64,000 nucleotides of DNA from Maratus speciosus (GCA_963932465.1 OZ010791.1:155665915-155729914), one strand, 5' to 3'; counted from the first letter of the stretch, positions 10,860 to 23,296 are shown. Numbers and translations are program-made. Notes: generated by a model from the sequence alone, not told the origin.

Positions 10860-11990
10860 AGACAAAAACTATCAAAGGGATATTTACTACTGCCAGCATA
10901 TTGGAAAACTAATTTCAGATGCCTGTGCTTGTAAGAGAATATGTTGATATACTCTTTACGAATTAATATTAATATAACATTTATTGCAAATTAAATAAGC
11001 GTTGAACCAGAAAATTCTTTTATAAAATCTTTCATATTTCTATGTGGCACTTATTATTTAATTTATTAGGTACTTTTTAAAAAAATATATCTTTATTTGA
11101 TTTGGAGAAAAATCGGAAGTTTACAGCTATGTTATTACTTTAGTTTTAGACCTTCAGAACCTAAAATTACTTTAGAGGTTTTTGGAACTTGCGATTGCCT
11201 TATTCAGGGAAATTCAAGCTTATTTATGATGAAATATGTAGAACCTATGCACGAATATGAATTATGTGAAACTCGTAATTTTTAAACACACTAAAAAAAA
11301 GGAGGGGGGACCTAAAGTTTTATGTGAATTTATTACACATAATTTTTTTAAAAAACAGCCTACCTAATCTATCAAACATTGTATAATTTACTATTTATGT
11401 TTCCGAAAATGTCAGGGACACGTACTATGTGTTTTATTTGACAAAGAAATATTGCATATTTATTAAAAATATTTGAAAAGAAATATTATACATTTATCAA
11501 AAATGTATTTGCCGAGTGAAAATTGCGAATTTTGTACTTATCTGTCATGCGAGGAAGGAAAAAAAAGGATCACTCAGTAATTTTAGAAGAAGTTCGGGAA
11601 AAAGTAAAAATTTAATAACTTTACAATATAACATCAACATTTATGAAACACTTAACATATCAGCGACAATTATTTTCCATAAAACTGTTGAGAACTTAAA
11701 AAGATGACACGATAACAGTGCGATAAGTGAATAGTAACTATCGATAAGGAGTGAAAAATTTATTTTTAAAGTTAATAAATTCTCTTAAGACGGTTTATTA
11801 CAGACAGCTGACAGACATCAATTCATTAACAAAATTTACACTCTTAAACAGGCTGTTCTAATCAGTTAAAATACAACAGTAATGTGATGAAGCTAATTTT
11901 TTCAGTACATACATTATCAATATCGCAGATAATGTTAATGTAATTAGGTAGCTTTTTAGAGAAGGTATGAAATTTGATAAATGGACAGTT
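10860..11990. other. AT-rich region, no recognised feature
   Basis: Short open frames (for example 11097-11285, +) show no motif, splice context or repeat partner that would support a gene. I see nothing else here. Confidence 0.5.
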
Positions 11991-11996
11991 ACAATA

Positions 11997-12198
11997 TTTA
12001 GCAGATGTAATTTCAGGAAAAGTGTGAAACTAATTTCTACGACAAAAGATATTTTATAATTATATTTTAATTGATATACCATGCTATCAGGCATTAATTA
12101 GCAGATGTAATTTCTGGAAAAGTGTAAAGCTAATTTTTACGACAAAAGATATTTTACAATTATATTTTAATTGATATACCATGCTATCAGGCATTAAT
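11997..12198 (+). repeat. Tandem duplication, 100-bp unit
   Basis: GCAGATGTAATTTC occurs at 12001 and 12101, and both copies end ATACCATGCTATCAGGCATT. The copies differ by about seven substitutions. The minus-strand open frame 11858-12094 overlaps it and has no other support. Confidence 0.85.
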
Positions 12199-12639
12199 TA
12201 TTATTGTGAAGAGCAATATTAGTATAGACCCATAGTTAAATGTCATTTTGGTTATTAAAACACCACACTATTTTTCTTTAATTTTTCTATTAAAAAACCT
12301 TCTATATATTTTTCAAGAAAAATATTGTTTTTTTTCTTTATATTATATATATATATATATAACCAAATTAAAAAAAATAATAATAAAGAAACGATGTTTT
12401 GGCCGAATTAAAAGTATCCGGCACTTTAAATTGTATGAAATGGAAAAAAATTAATTTCTGAATAGAGTCTAATTTCGCTCAACAAGATTGATAAAATCAG
12501 AACCATATAAATGTCTTCAGAATGTGTCTTGAATCAAACCTCTTATTTTCTAGAAACGAATGTATGAAGATGAACTAATGCATCATACTGTTTGTTTTCT
12601 CTACCGACAGAAATGTATAAAGTAAACTGACAACACCAA
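12199..12639. other. AT-rich DNA with a TA microsatellite
   Basis: It contains a TA run at about 12344-12360. No gene signal. Confidence 0.5.
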
Positions 12640-12870
12640 ACATAATTGCGGCAGTCACGGAAACAAAGAACAATTCAGAATGAGTTTTCTTGAAACATCT
12701 CGAAATAAATGCGAGGGCGGATCTTGCAGATTGAAGATACACAGTAAGAAAAGAAAACTCTTCTGCTTGATACGATTTCCGACAAGATATAATGAGAAAG
12801 TAAAAATTGGGCAAATGCAGAAGAAACCAAATTACATCGCACATCAAATAAACAAATCACCATTACATAA
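12640..12870 (-). repeat. Dispersed repeat R3, copy 1 (coding-like on minus strand)
   Basis: This segment pairs with 15930-16260 and, in part, 13820-14080. Shared + strand phrases are GCAGTCACGGAAA, GCGAGGGCGG, GACAAGAT and GCAAATGCAGAA. On the minus strand the block ending near 12640 reads as a hydrophobic stretch (TEFFVS-like, then VTAAIMFGVVSLLYTFLS) after basic residues, which could be a membrane helix. A 1-base indel between copies breaks the shared frame, so an old non-coding repeat or pseudogene fragment is more likely than an active exon. Confidence 0.5.
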
Positions 12871-13161
12871 TACTAATTATAATATATATAATTGACTGGA
12901 ACATTATATATAACCACCATTCCGCCAAACTTTCACAGTGTCACATGATACAACACTAGTAACTAAAGCTGTATACTTTATTCGATGACATTCTGTAGCA
13001 GACTTTTTGCAACAGAACTGGAAGTAAATGATGGTTCTAATCTGGTAGTGTGATAGTTCCATTTCAGACATCTTGTACTTAATAATAACAATGTTTTTTT
13101 TTTTTTACAAATTTCACAATACAGTTCTACAAAGCAAGTCTCTTTCTTTCAAATGACAAAA

Positions 13162-13599
13162 ATAAGGATGTTCTCAAATCCAAAAGGGCAATTTTCTGAC
13201 ATAAGTTTCAATTTATTTTTGTTCGAAAATGCATGAAACTAGCTGGTGTTGTTGTTCATGAAACTATGTAATTGAGCTGTTTTTTCCATTTTTTTTTTTT
13301 TTTTACAAACGCAATAGATCTTTCAGAAAATAGAGTCAAAGTGGGCGTTTTGAACCGAATTTCCGCGCGAAAGGAGAAAGAGCACTCAAGAGCGGGAGAA
13401 AAACGTGTTTGCCACGTGATCGAATTTGCTTATAACTCAATAAGTAACTGATTGATCCAAAAATGGAAAAAACAGTTCAATTCCAAATCGATTCCATGGC
13501 CAGGCTTTACACTGTTATACTTTTCCGTTAAAAAATGAATTTGTAAATGTGTCAAAACGTTTTGCGCTTGTTGAGCAGAGCAGTTAAGAACAGCCTTAA
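13162..13599 (+). mobile_element. Family A MITE, copy 2
   Basis: Full-length, from ATAAGGATGTTCTCAAATCC to GTTAAGAACAGCCTTAA. The core TAGATCTTTCAGAAAATA and GCCACGTGATCGAATTTGC are well kept. The left TTAA is ATAA. Confidence 0.9.
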
Positions 13600-13819
13600 C
13601 AAAATATCAGCAAACACGTCAACGCGAACTACTTGTACAGACCGTATTAGCTGCGGCGGGAAAGTTTCGTTATAACCTGATATTTAATGTTTTCAGAAAC
13701 GTGTAATACGAAAGGAATTTTTTTAGATAACGGGCAAAAGTTACTTTTTTTTTTCAGAAATTTTCAATCCAGAAAAATTACTGTCGATTTTTTTTTAAAT
13801 ATCAGCAAACAAACGAGAG

Positions 13820-14080
13820 TGTGGACCTCATAATAAGAATCGAGAAGTAAAGTCTTCTGTTTGGTGTGATTTTTGACACGATATAATAATAAAAAAAAAA
13901 AAAATGTCAAATGCAGAAACATCTAGCAAAATATATGAAACATCAAATAAGAAATTTTTCGAGAGAAATTTTATAGGAAAAATATACGCCCAAGTATATT
14001 TCATACTTTGAAAGGAAATAGAAAATACCACATTTACTAAAATAAAGGACCAAGGCAACTTTTTTGTTTCAATGTACATT
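13820..14080 (-). repeat. Dispersed repeat R3, copy 2 (partial)
   Basis: Shares GCAAATGCAGAA-like, ACATCAAATAAGAAATTT and ATACGCCCAAGTA phrases with 15930-16260. Only the half distal to the hydrophobic block is conserved. Confidence 0.5.
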
Positions 14081-14210
14081 TTTTGGTATACGGAAGTATT
14101 TTTTTTTCATTTATTAATTATTTTTGAAATAATAGTTTTTTCCCTACAAAAATATCTCGTTCATCATAATACACTGTAAAAAAATATTCAAGTAGAATAA
14201 TGGACAAATC

Positions 14211-14439
14211 CCTGCAGCCTAGTCAAAGCCCCTAAAACGACAGGATTCGACTCGTTCAGTCGAACCCCGTTAACATAAATCTTGAAGAAAATTAAAATTT
14301 TGTTCATGTTAATAGTACTTCGTATTAGCGGTAACTAAACCTTTGTATTGATATCGATATAGAGGTTGTGGCTGTGAGAACAATTCATATTAAAAGAAAT
14401 TTGTGTTAAACGTGTTCGCATTAACGAGGTTTGACTGTA

Positions 14440-14470
<31 letters not shown>

Positions 14471-14515
14471 TTCCTTTCACGAGCAAAATCCGCTATTTTA
14501 GGGGCTATGCAGTGG
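14211..14515. mobile_element. TIR element interrupted by a pogo-type MITE
   Basis: Inverted flanks CCTGCAGCCTAGTCAAAGCC + CCTAAAA (left) and TTTTAGGGGCTATGCAGTGG (right) enclose the MITE 14257-14437 and a TA/T-rich stretch. GGATTCGACTCG on the left and CGAGCAAAATCC on the right extend the match. Superfamily uncertain. Confidence 0.5.
14257..14437. mobile_element. Pogo/Tigger-type MITE, 181 bp
   Basis: The ends CAGTCGAACCCCGTTAA and TTAACGAGGTTTGACTG are inverted repeats, followed by TA at 14438-14439. The ends resemble those of the transposase-bearing element at 42940-43800 (CAGTCGGACC). No coding capacity. Confidence 0.75.
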
Positions 14516-14813
14516 AATCTCCGTTACAGCCTTTGGTCATTTTTTGTTAATGTATTGATAAAATTAAACCCATACGAGCGCCATAAGATTATCTAGAATT
14601 CAATCTCTTTCTACAAAAAAGAATAACTGAAACACCATACTACTTATTCTCTTTATCGAGAGCAGAATTTCCCACAGACAGTTCCAAGAGTGTACTGCAT
14701 CCTGCATACACTTTGGTTTAAAAAATAGCACACTTCTTGGCTCTAAGTTTAAAAAACTTTTGTTTTAAAATATTTGTTTGTATAATAATAACGCACTCAA
14801 TGCCGCCGTGTCT

Positions 14814-14941
14814 TTAATACCTTCGAGACCGGCGGCTTTTACAAATTTTATTTGGTTGGCACCATTTATAGGGAAAAAAAAAAATTACCTTTTTTTTTTT
14901 TTTAATCGCGAAAAGGCTCTAATTAAAGAAACTAAATATTA

Positions 14942-14972
<31 letters not shown>

Positions 14973-15038
14973 CTTGATCTCTAAAACAAATTCTGAATGC
15001 TCTTTTTGAGGGTGCACCCATGGTCCCGAACGGGTTAA
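14814..15038. mobile_element. piggyBac-like MITE
   Basis: The ends TTAATACCTTCGAGACCGG and GGTCCCGAACGGGTTAA are imperfect inverted repeats bounded by TTAA. The interior has poly-T tracts (14889-14903 and 14945-14972). The right TTAA (15035-15038) is also the left TTAA of the next element. Confidence 0.6.
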
Positions 15039-15420
15039 GGGTGTACTCCAAAAAATATTTTTCCACTCTCAACAGCTCGAAATTTTGACACGTTTTCGGA
15101 CACATGAAACTTGATGACGTGATTTTTGAAGAGATGTATAAGCGACCGTTTTTTCGCTCAATTATTAGAACTCGATTTATAAACAATAATTTTCTCAGTA
15201 TGACCGTTAGTTTTGTTCCCAGCTCTCTCAAATTTGGTTCAAAACGCCCACTTTGAAAGCATTTTTTGCAATATATTCTGCCTTTATCAAAAAATCGACA
15301 AGCACGGCACATTATGTAGTTTCTGAATAAGAGAATCCGCTAATTTGATGCGTTTCAGAACAAAAATTAATTTAAAAATGAATCGGAAAACAAGCATTTT
15401 GGATTTGAATACAGTCTTAA
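15035..15420 (-). mobile_element. Family A MITE, highly diverged copy
   Basis: Reverse orientation. Recognisable blocks are AAATTTTGACACGTTTTCGG, GGTTCAAAACGCCCACTTTG, ACATTATGTAGTTTCTGAA and TTTGGATTTGAATACAGTC + TTAA. Both TTAA ends are present. It is the oldest-looking copy, yet the CAAAACGCCCACTTTGA block is intact. Confidence 0.65.
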
Positions 15421-15548
15421 GAGAGTATTTTCAATATTAAAAGTGTCTTTAGAGATGAAAAAAGTACCTTTAAATATCTAAAAAGTACTCTTACGAATCT
15501 AAAAAGTGCCCTTTTCCACCAACAGCGCCCTGCACTTTTAAACCCCTG

Positions 15549-15913
15549 CAGGGTTCCCAGCAAAATATGATTGGCAAATTCCCTAACTTTCCATGACCAA
15601 ATCTAAAAAAATTCCCTGACTTTCTCTGACCAAACGGGCATATAACAAAATTTGCTACTTATTTTTGCAATCCTTTGTCAAAATTAGCGATTTTTTTCCT
15701 GAGACTATTTGATGAATTTTGCATCTTTTTTTTTATTTTTTCGATGAATTTCGCATAATTTTTCATTTTTTCTCCAAGACTTTTCCATGACTTCTTAGAA
15801 AATATTTGTAAATTCCCTGACTTTTCCTATATATTTTTAAAATTCCCTGACTACTTTGAAATTCCATGACTTCCCAGATTTTCCCTGACCTTTCCATGAC
15901 GCTGGTAACCCTG
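15549..15913. mobile_element. hAT-like MITE of the CCCTGACTTTCC type
   Basis: The ends CAGGGTTCCCAGC and GCTGGTAACCCTG are inverted repeats. The body repeats AAATTCCCTGACTTT and TTTCCATGAC many times. A CAGGG terminus with CCCTGACTTT(T)CCATGAC repeats matches a widespread animal hAT MITE type, as I recall it. No clear 8-bp duplication. Confidence 0.6.
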
Positions 15914-15924
15914 CCCTGGGGAAC

Positions 15925-16260
15925 TCTGTCGACAACAAAACGAAATGATAACACCGGATATAATTGTGGCAGTCACGGAAATAAAGAACAATCCACAAAT
16001 AAGTTTGCTTGGAATATCAGAAAGCAATTGCGAGGGCGGGACTTACAGAACGAAGGGACTAGTAGAAAAGGAAAGCATTCTGCTTGATATGATTTCTGAC
16101 AAGATTTAATAAGAAGAAAGCAAAAATCTGGCAAATGCAGAAACAACAACAAAAAATACATCTAACATCAAAACAGCAATTATTTCTTAGAGAAATATTT
16201 CATAAGAAAAAAAATATACGCTCAAGTAATTTTCATGCTTTCAGATGCAATAGGAAATGG
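15925..16260 (-). repeat. Dispersed repeat R3, copy 3
   Basis: Matches 12640-12870 over GATAACACCGGATATAATTG, GCAGTCACGGAAATAAAG, GCGAGGGCGGGACTTACAG and GACAAGATTTAATAAG, then 13860-14030 over ATACGCTCAAGTAATTTTCA. This is the longest copy and links the other two. Confidence 0.55.
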
Positions 16261-18195
16261 ATTATCATATTTTTCATCTCCTCAACCCCTGATGATGACT
16301 GTAAAGTCGACATAAAATTAACATTCGAAAGCGCTCGGACAGTCGATTTTAACATCATTTTCGTTGGTGGTCAGTTTCGATGACCACCAATGATGACCAG
16401 TTTCGAAACCATCAGTTTGGATGGTTTTAAGATTCTTTTAAGATGGTTTTAGGATGGTTTTCGCATGATTAAAGTAGCTACTTAAAAGATTTCTTTTTCG
16501 ATCAAGTAATAGTAAATTAAAGGTAATAAACAAAACAAAACGAAATTTGCTTAAAACTATACCGATATACGCAACTGCAATATCACCCTGAGTAAATCTT
16601 AAAATATCTACTCTGTTAATTAAACTCGTGGAAAAATGTATCGAATACCGCTTCATTTTCAAACATAAAACAGTACAGGAGGTTAATTTCGAATACCAAA
16701 TATCCTAATAAATATACAATAAGACCAAAGGTAGATTAAGTTTTCAAAGGACAATCTCGCAGCTAATTTAACATAAAACTCTTTTCACCAGCAACCTTCA
16801 GAATATTTTCGTACAATATGACAACCATATGAATAATAAGCACGCACCAAATTTACAACGCTATGCAATTCTTTCCTTAGAAGGACTTCATTTATATTCC
16901 GGAGCCAACGCAAAACAATAAGCGATAAAATGCTCCAATACGGAATAAACATTTTCTACGAGAAAAACAAACCGACAGAGACTAGCGGCATAATTACGAC
17001 AACGCCAGAAGTTTCGGAATACTGAATTCGAAAGAGAAAACAGAAAGGATTGCCAGCGATATTTCGTGGGAACAAATGCTTCAGCAGACGGAAAACAGGA
17101 GCTGGAGGGGGCAATACCGGAATGAATTCAGGCAAAAATAGTTTTCTTTTGCGAAGTATGGAATAGGAAATGCAGCAGAGAATTGGATTCGAAGGTTTGG
17201 TGAAATGTTAAGTTTCCTGTGTATATGGAAATAGTTAGGTTGTTGGTGAAGAATAAAGTAGAATGTGACAGATAAGCAATATGAAGAAAATTTAGTATTG
17301 AGAGAATCTGTAGAAAAGTCTGTGCTGACTAGAAATTTCAGATTTCGGTTTCGATTTTTGAAAATTATCGAGTTTGCTAGATAAAATTTAAGTTGAAAGT
17401 TTCTTTTTGAAATTATTTTACTGAGGTTTTTAAAAGTCATAGTTTAAACGTTAACGGTGGAAGTTTACCGATGATCAAAACATGAAAACTGGAATTATTT
17501 CCCTTGTGAAAATTTTGAATTCGAATATGATTGCCGGCTAGTTCAATGTATTACAGAAGGAAAAAATTGAAACTGATAACTAGATAATAGAATTTAAAAT
17601 GTCGGAAAATAGATTTTACGATAGTTCACAATCTAAGTGAAACGTTTTAGAGGTAAGACTGCATTTGAGAATTCCTTGAGAGAAAATGCATGCATCATAT
17701 CTTGCCATTTTAACATTTAGATGAAAGTTCTATAATATATGAGAGAATGCGTGCTCAGATAGGAGGAAAAAAAGAGGGGGGATTTTTTTGCCTTTTCTCT
17801 TTGAAAGTGAGTAATTTTGAAAACTCTTCTCAGATGTATGTTCACACATTTTATTCAGAGTGTTTTAAAACTTCAAGAATAGAAAATATCGACAGGTTTA
17901 GAAATAGATTTTACACTGAAACTGCAATTATTCAATTATATATAATTCATCTTAAAATGCTAAATAAAATTTCTATTAAGACTTTTATATTTATATTCCA
18001 ACTTAAATATAGCTTACAATAAAAAAAAAAACCTTTTATTTTTAACCAATTCGCGTGGGAGTTATTTTGTATGTCTCGTAAGCAAAATTCACTAGATGAT
18101 GCATTGTGCAACGAGTTTAATTCGTTATTGTGCATTGTATACATAAAAATACACTTGTTCTGTACGAATGAACTAAATGTTTAAGAACTTTTTTT
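16261..18195. other. Low-repeat region without a supported gene
   Basis: It contains a short array of GATGGTTTTA(A/G)GAT-like units (about 16418-16462). 16850-17140 is more complex and less AT-rich than its surroundings, but no frame exceeds 120 codons and none has convincing exon boundaries. Confidence 0.5.
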
Positions 18196-18805
18196 AACCA
18201 TTTGGAAAAATGGTTATTGTTCTCTGTCAGAGTAGGAAATCAAAAACATATCTGAGGCGTTTTATTGGTTGAATCCGCATTTTATTCGTTTTCAGACTGG
18301 TCTATGCAGTAATCTGTATTTCCCTTTACTTTCAACAGAGATGGATACTCATGTTGCCATTATGACAAAAAAGTAATAAAAACTAAAAAAAAAAAATTAA
18401 TAACTCAGAAACAAATTGAGATACAGCTTTCAAACAAATTGCATTTAAAAGTACATTTTTTCTCTATACGACGGTGTAAAAAGTAATATTGTGGGATGTT
18501 CAGAAGTTTAAGAATGAAATTTCATATAAAATAGGTCGTCAGATTTCTTGGAAATCTGCCGATGGAAAAGCCTTTTCCTGAACAGCCAATGAAATGCTTG
18601 GATAATACGTAAGTTTCAGGAGGATAATACGTTTCAGGAAATCTGACGAGTCGCAGGCGATTTTTGTCGCTTGCAATTTTTACGTGTAATAACGCTATTA
18701 ATGTTTAATTCATGTCGTACTACGTACTGTATGATCAACTCCGTGCGATTTTTTTATGTCTTAAATTTTAGTCTCTGAAAAAATCATTTTCCAAATGGTG
18801 GTTGT
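18196..18805. mobile_element. Possible TIR element
   Basis: The left phrase AACCATTTGGAAAAATGG and right phrase ATTTTCCAAATGGTGGTT are inverted. An inner inverted pair (GTCGTCAGATTTC near 18537 and GAAATCTGACGAG ending 18650) lies between them. Target duplication not resolved; low confidence. Confidence 0.3.
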
Positions 18806-19107
18806 AATTTGTTAAATTGCATTTTTTTTTTTTTTTTTAATTGCAGGTAGGTTCCAAAATAATTTAAAACGCTCAACGTAGATGACAAAATATTTAAACA
18901 CATAAATAGTACCACTGTATAAAAAAGCTTGAAATTAATCTTCGCTTTTCTAAATAAACAAAAGTTATAATGGTCATACAAAAGTAAAAGTGAGCCAACC
19001 CAAACTATTACTATCTTTTCTTTTTTAACAAAAGCTTTAATTATCCTCGTCATTCAAAAAGAAATATATGGAAAATCATATTTTAAAACTGTCTATATAA
19101 ACTGATA

Positions 19108-19562
19108 TAATAAATTCAAGTCGAAAATTGTACGTCAAACGTGGCAAATGAGGTGCGTTCGCACTATAACTAGTTTTATAAATATTCAGAACTTGGTGCA
19201 ATAGCTGTTGCACTCTTAAGCAAAAATGCATGAATACAAAATTTATTACGATTATATATATTCACTTCAGTAATACGGAAATAATAGGACTCCATAAGTA
19301 GGGCGTAATCAACATGGCAACCTAGACTCATTACCTAACACAGGACATCACTGATTTAATTACGTATGATACGATTTAATAGAATGAAGAAAACTTTTAT
19401 TAAAACATTTTAAAGTTTTGATTCGATTTTCATAAAATTTGAAATGACTCGACAAAATTCTAAACCGATCATATATATTAAATTTCAAACCATTCGGTTG
19501 GATAATTTTTGCGCTGTTATGTGCGGACAGACGAGCAGAGCAGACGACAACTATAGGTGCTG
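19108..19562 (+). mobile_element. Family E repeat, copy 1 (3' end lost)
   Basis: Shares ACGTCAAACGTGGCAAATGA, GGTGCGTTCG, AACCATTCGGTTGGATA and CGACAACTATAGGTGCT with 39490-39878. The expected right end (TTACGAACGCACCT) is replaced by a truncated family A copy. Confidence 0.65.
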
Positions 19563-19708
19563 TGTTTACAAAAAACGGAAAACACAGTTCGATTACATAG
19601 TTTCTGAACAACAACACCTGATATTTTATAGTTTCATGTATTTCCGAACAAAAATGAATTAAAACTTATGTCATAAAGTTGCCCTTTTGGATTTGAGAAC
19701 AGCCTTAA
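19563..19708 (-). mobile_element. Family A MITE, truncated copy
   Basis: Only the left-terminal ~145 bp, in reverse: CGATTACATAGTTTCTGAAC through GGATTTGAGAACAGCC + TTAA (19705-19708). It abuts the next copy tail to tail at that TTAA. Confidence 0.8.
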
Positions 19709-20038
19709 GAAGGGTGTTCTCAAATCCAAAAGGGCAAATTTATGACATAAATTTTAATTTATTTTTGTTCAAAAATGCATGAAACTAACAGTTTCGTACA
19801 ACAGTTGTTGTTGTTCAGAAACTTATGTAATCGAGTTGTTTTTCCTTTTTTTTATTGCAAACGCAATAGATCTTTCAGAAAATAGTGTGAAAGTGTGCGT
19901 TTTGAAACGAATTTCTGCGCGAAAGTAGAATAACCACTCAACAGCGGGCGAAAAACGCGTTTGTCACGTGATCAAAATCGCTTATAACTCAATAGGTAAT
20001 TTACTGATCAAAAAATGGAAAACACAGAACAGCCTTAA
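19705..20038 (+). mobile_element. Family A MITE with internal deletion
   Basis: Starts TTAAGAAGGGTGTTCTCAAA, is full through TGTCACGTGATCAAAATCGC, then jumps from GGAAAACACAG to GAACAGCCTTAA, missing about 110 bp. Both termini are kept. Confidence 0.85.
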
Positions 20039-20479
20039 AAAACAGCAAGGAAATTAAAGAAATGAGAAAAAAATAGTAATAAAAAAAATAATCTCCCCCT
20101 AGTAAAGTAGAGTTCTCGAAGCTCTTTAGAAGAACTGTCACTTCATGACGTACACGAAACCATCTGTCTAATTGAAAAAAGAAAGCAGAGACTGAGATCA
20201 AGAGACAATAGATGCAGTTGCGGGATATTGAGAAAGGGAGGGGAGGGGAAAAAAAAGAGAAAGAATGAGTGGAGAGAAGACCGAAATGGAATGAAGAAAA
20301 TAAAATGAGGCGGTCACAGGAGACCACATCAAAATAAATTCAGATTTAAAAAACATATGCAAGAAAAGATGAAAAAAAAAGGAGAATTTGAAAAAGAGTG
20401 AAACGAAGGGGCTATTCTATTTTCTATAGAAAACACAGTAAATATACCATGATACAGTAGTGTAACATTTACTTTTACG
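20039..20479. other. Purine-rich spacer
   Basis: The + strand of 20041-20420 is strongly purine-rich, including GGGAGGGGAGGGG near 20236. The long minus-strand frames (20001-20574) reflect that bias. No repeat partner or exon boundary seen. Confidence 0.45.
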
Positions 20480-21039
20480 GGGTGTCTACAGAAATTGTAA
20501 AAATAAATGTTCTCTGATTTTTCCATGATTTCCCTAACTATCTTTATCTGATTTCCATTATTAAAAATACGCATACGGTATTATTTCATGTGTGCTGCTT
20601 CCTCGTATAAGACATCTATCTAATTCAGCTTGCTAATGCCTCAATCTGGAAGAAAAAAAACAAGAGAAAACATAAATATTGTTATATAGTATTGGTTGAC
20701 AGTTTTATAAATCCGAGCTCAAAATTTAGTCCAATAACTTAATATAGTGGCCAATGAATATATATGGTAACCAGAAAATTTCCCCACATTCTGAAAAATG
20801 TTCGATTCTGAGACTTATCTACATCTGATGGGATAGCTAATTGGATTAAGAGTAAAGCATAACACCACCTGGTCAGGTAATGCTAATACATCATTTAAAT
20901 TTTTCAAAAATGGGTTAAATTTGCCTTCAATAAAAGCACTACCTACAGAAAATAAGGACATCTCATCTCTTGAATTTGCATTAAATATCATACCATGTGC
21001 ATCTTTTTAAAAATATTGGGAAAGGCTAATCAGCATGTG

Positions 21040-21071
<32 letters not shown>

Positions 21072-21242
21072 TATATAAAATAGACAAAACAGTCTTGTTG
21101 GCAAGGTGAAAATGCACGTATTTTTGCATGCAGATACATTTCCATGATTTTTGAGTATTTTTACAAAATTCCCTGGCTTTTCCAGATTGATAAACCTCCC
21201 TGATTTTTCCATGATTCTCTGTTTCCAGATTCTGTAGACACT
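20480..21242. mobile_element. hAT-like element with GTGTCTACAGAA ends
   Basis: GGTGTCTACAGAAATTG (left) and CAGATTCTGTAGACAC (right) are inverted. Near both ends are TTTTTCCATGATTT and CCCTG(A/G)(C/T)TTTTCC repeats, related to the element at 15549-15913. A poly-A tract lies at 21040-21068. Target duplication not resolved. Confidence 0.55.
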
Positions 21243-21274
21243 TTGTTTTAGCATTTATAAAATTTTTTAATTAA

Positions 21275-22851
21275 CTAGGGGGCTCGACCCCCTACGAGCT
21301 ACGCTCGCCAACCCCCGTCCAGACACCGCAGACTCTAAATGCACGCTAATGTGATCGGCTTTAAAAAGATTTCAAAAGATTGAATTATAATTTAAAAAAC
21401 AGTGGCGATCTCCCTATAAACGGATTTCTATTCATTTCTCTTTGATTGGGGAAATTTTAACGCCAAATCCGCTGCGGTACTACTTGATTATCCCGTCGAC
21501 TAATTTCGCCAAATTATATAAATCGCCAAACCACTCGCCAAATTATACAAATTGACATAATTTTTATTTTAAATAACGAAATAACAAATAAATTAGTACA
21601 AGATTAATAAAAATACAAATAAAACGTCGAAATAAAAATAACTTGATGACGTAGACACGTGTAACAACATTTCAAAATAAGCTAATATAAAAGGAATTAA
21701 GTAAACAGAATCTTTGTCTCCCGGTATTTTTTAACAAAGCTAAAAGAAAGTTCTTTTAAATGAGACATTTTAAATTAATCGCTTTTAATCTGACGTAATT
21801 TTGACCAAACTATTCTTTCTCTTTTTAATATTCCCGTGAAAATACTTGTGTTAGAAATAAAATATTATTTGCGCTTTCCTAAGAAAAATAGTTGAAAAGT
21901 ATCCTCTCAAAATATCAAATGTCTAGCACAATTTGTAAATTTAAACCGTTTTGCAATATTATTTTGTGTTCATTTTATGTAATAACTGTAATGTGACGTA
22001 AATATGACGTAATTTCTCCTATTTAAGACTTCTAACGCATGTTAATAAATTTATTATTTTACAAATTCCTTTCTCTCTTAAAATTCACGTGTAATTATAG
22101 TTTTTATGACGTAATTTTTAATAAGTTCCTGCTTTTTGTACATAATTATTTAATTCTAATTCCAAATGTTTTTTTTCTGTTTATAATAGTCACGTGTAAA
22201 TAATTTTTTAATTTATTACACGTATAAATATTTTTTTTTTTTAAGCAAACATTATTGTTTCCGCTGTTTATACAGCTGGCAACAGTTTAAATTAATATCA
22301 CTTTCTAAAATCTGTAAAAATATCTCTCGAAATGCTGAAAATCTGAATTTAAAATAGATATAAAACCTCGAAAAATGAGTCAAATTAAAAAAATAAATCA
22401 ATTCTGCACACCGTGAAATTATAACGTATAAAATTAACTAAAAATTATTAAATTCCGATGTATAGTTTTTGCTACTATAAAACTTTTTTAGTGGAACGAT
22501 TTTGTCCAAATTTAGCATTAAATATCTCTTAAAATAATTCTTCGATTTGAAAACTGTCTGCATCAGCGTGTTTATCAAACATTTCTGTATAACACTACCG
22601 ATTTTCATATTTTTGTATGCATTATTTTTCTTAATATATACGAAGAAAGACCTCCGGTCACAAAAAATTCAAAACCGGCGGCGGCGGCGGCGGTGACAGC
22701 GGTAGTTACTTTTTTTTAGAATAGAGAGATTTTGTATGCATTATTTTTCTTAATATATACGAAGAAAGACCTCCGGTCACAAAAAATTCAAAACCGGCGG
22801 CGGCGGCGGCGGCGGCGACAGCGGTAGTTACTTTTTTTTAGAATAGAGAGA
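21275..22851 (-). mobile_element. Non-autonomous Helitron-like element, copy 1
   Basis: Read on the minus strand, it begins A|TCTCTCTATTCTAAAAAAAA (22851) and ends GGGGGTCGAGCCCCCTAG|T (21275), a hairpin next to CTAG. A TC start, a hairpin plus CTAG end, and insertion between A and T without duplication are Helitron hallmarks. A 190-bp internal block (21475-21665) recurs at 54297-54485. No Rep/helicase coding seen. The palindrome touches CTAG with almost no spacer, which is tighter than usual. Confidence 0.6.
22611..22851 (+). repeat. Tandem duplication of the Helitron terminus, 119-bp unit
   Basis: TTTTGTATGCATTATTTTTC starts at 22611 and 22730. Each unit has ACCTCCGGTCAC, a CGG run (5 versus 6-7 triplets) and a TTTAGAATAGAGAGA end. 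The Helitron 5' terminus is therefore present twice in a row. Confidence 0.9.
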
Positions 22852-23296
22852 TAATCTAACACAACAACAATAATAGGATATTGCTGTAAAACACTATAAA
22901 GTTACAAACCGACGAAATTGTGCGTGTGAGTGTGTGTGTGTAGGGGGCGGGGGGGGGGGGTATTATGCCTAACTAAAACTAACAAACTTTGTTTATGAAA
23001 ACCAGTATTATATTTTAAAGTTTATGATGGAATGTAACAGGATTAGATATTCTATGTTAATAATCCAGAATCTACATTATTCGCGTTGTTGAACCAAATA
23101 AAACGATACCTTTTTAACGATCTCTTTTTAAACGATATATTTTTTGGCAGTTTAAACGCAGTGGTGGAACATATCAATATTTGTCTACAAACAAACATAG
23201 AACATACACAAGTATCATCTGTTTAAGATGTATGAAATAAACATACAGTCATTGTCTTCGTATATTTGAGAAATCCTTTCTCTGGCAGAAAAAATA
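22852..23296. other. Spacer with GT and G runs
   Basis: It has a GTGTGTGTGTAGGGGGCGGG-type simple repeat at about 22921-22960 and nothing else recognised. Confidence 0.5.

Noticed and set aside
15549..15921. 8-bp target duplication for the CCCTGACTTT MITE
   Set aside because: Flanks AACCCCTG and CCCTGGGG do not agree well enough.
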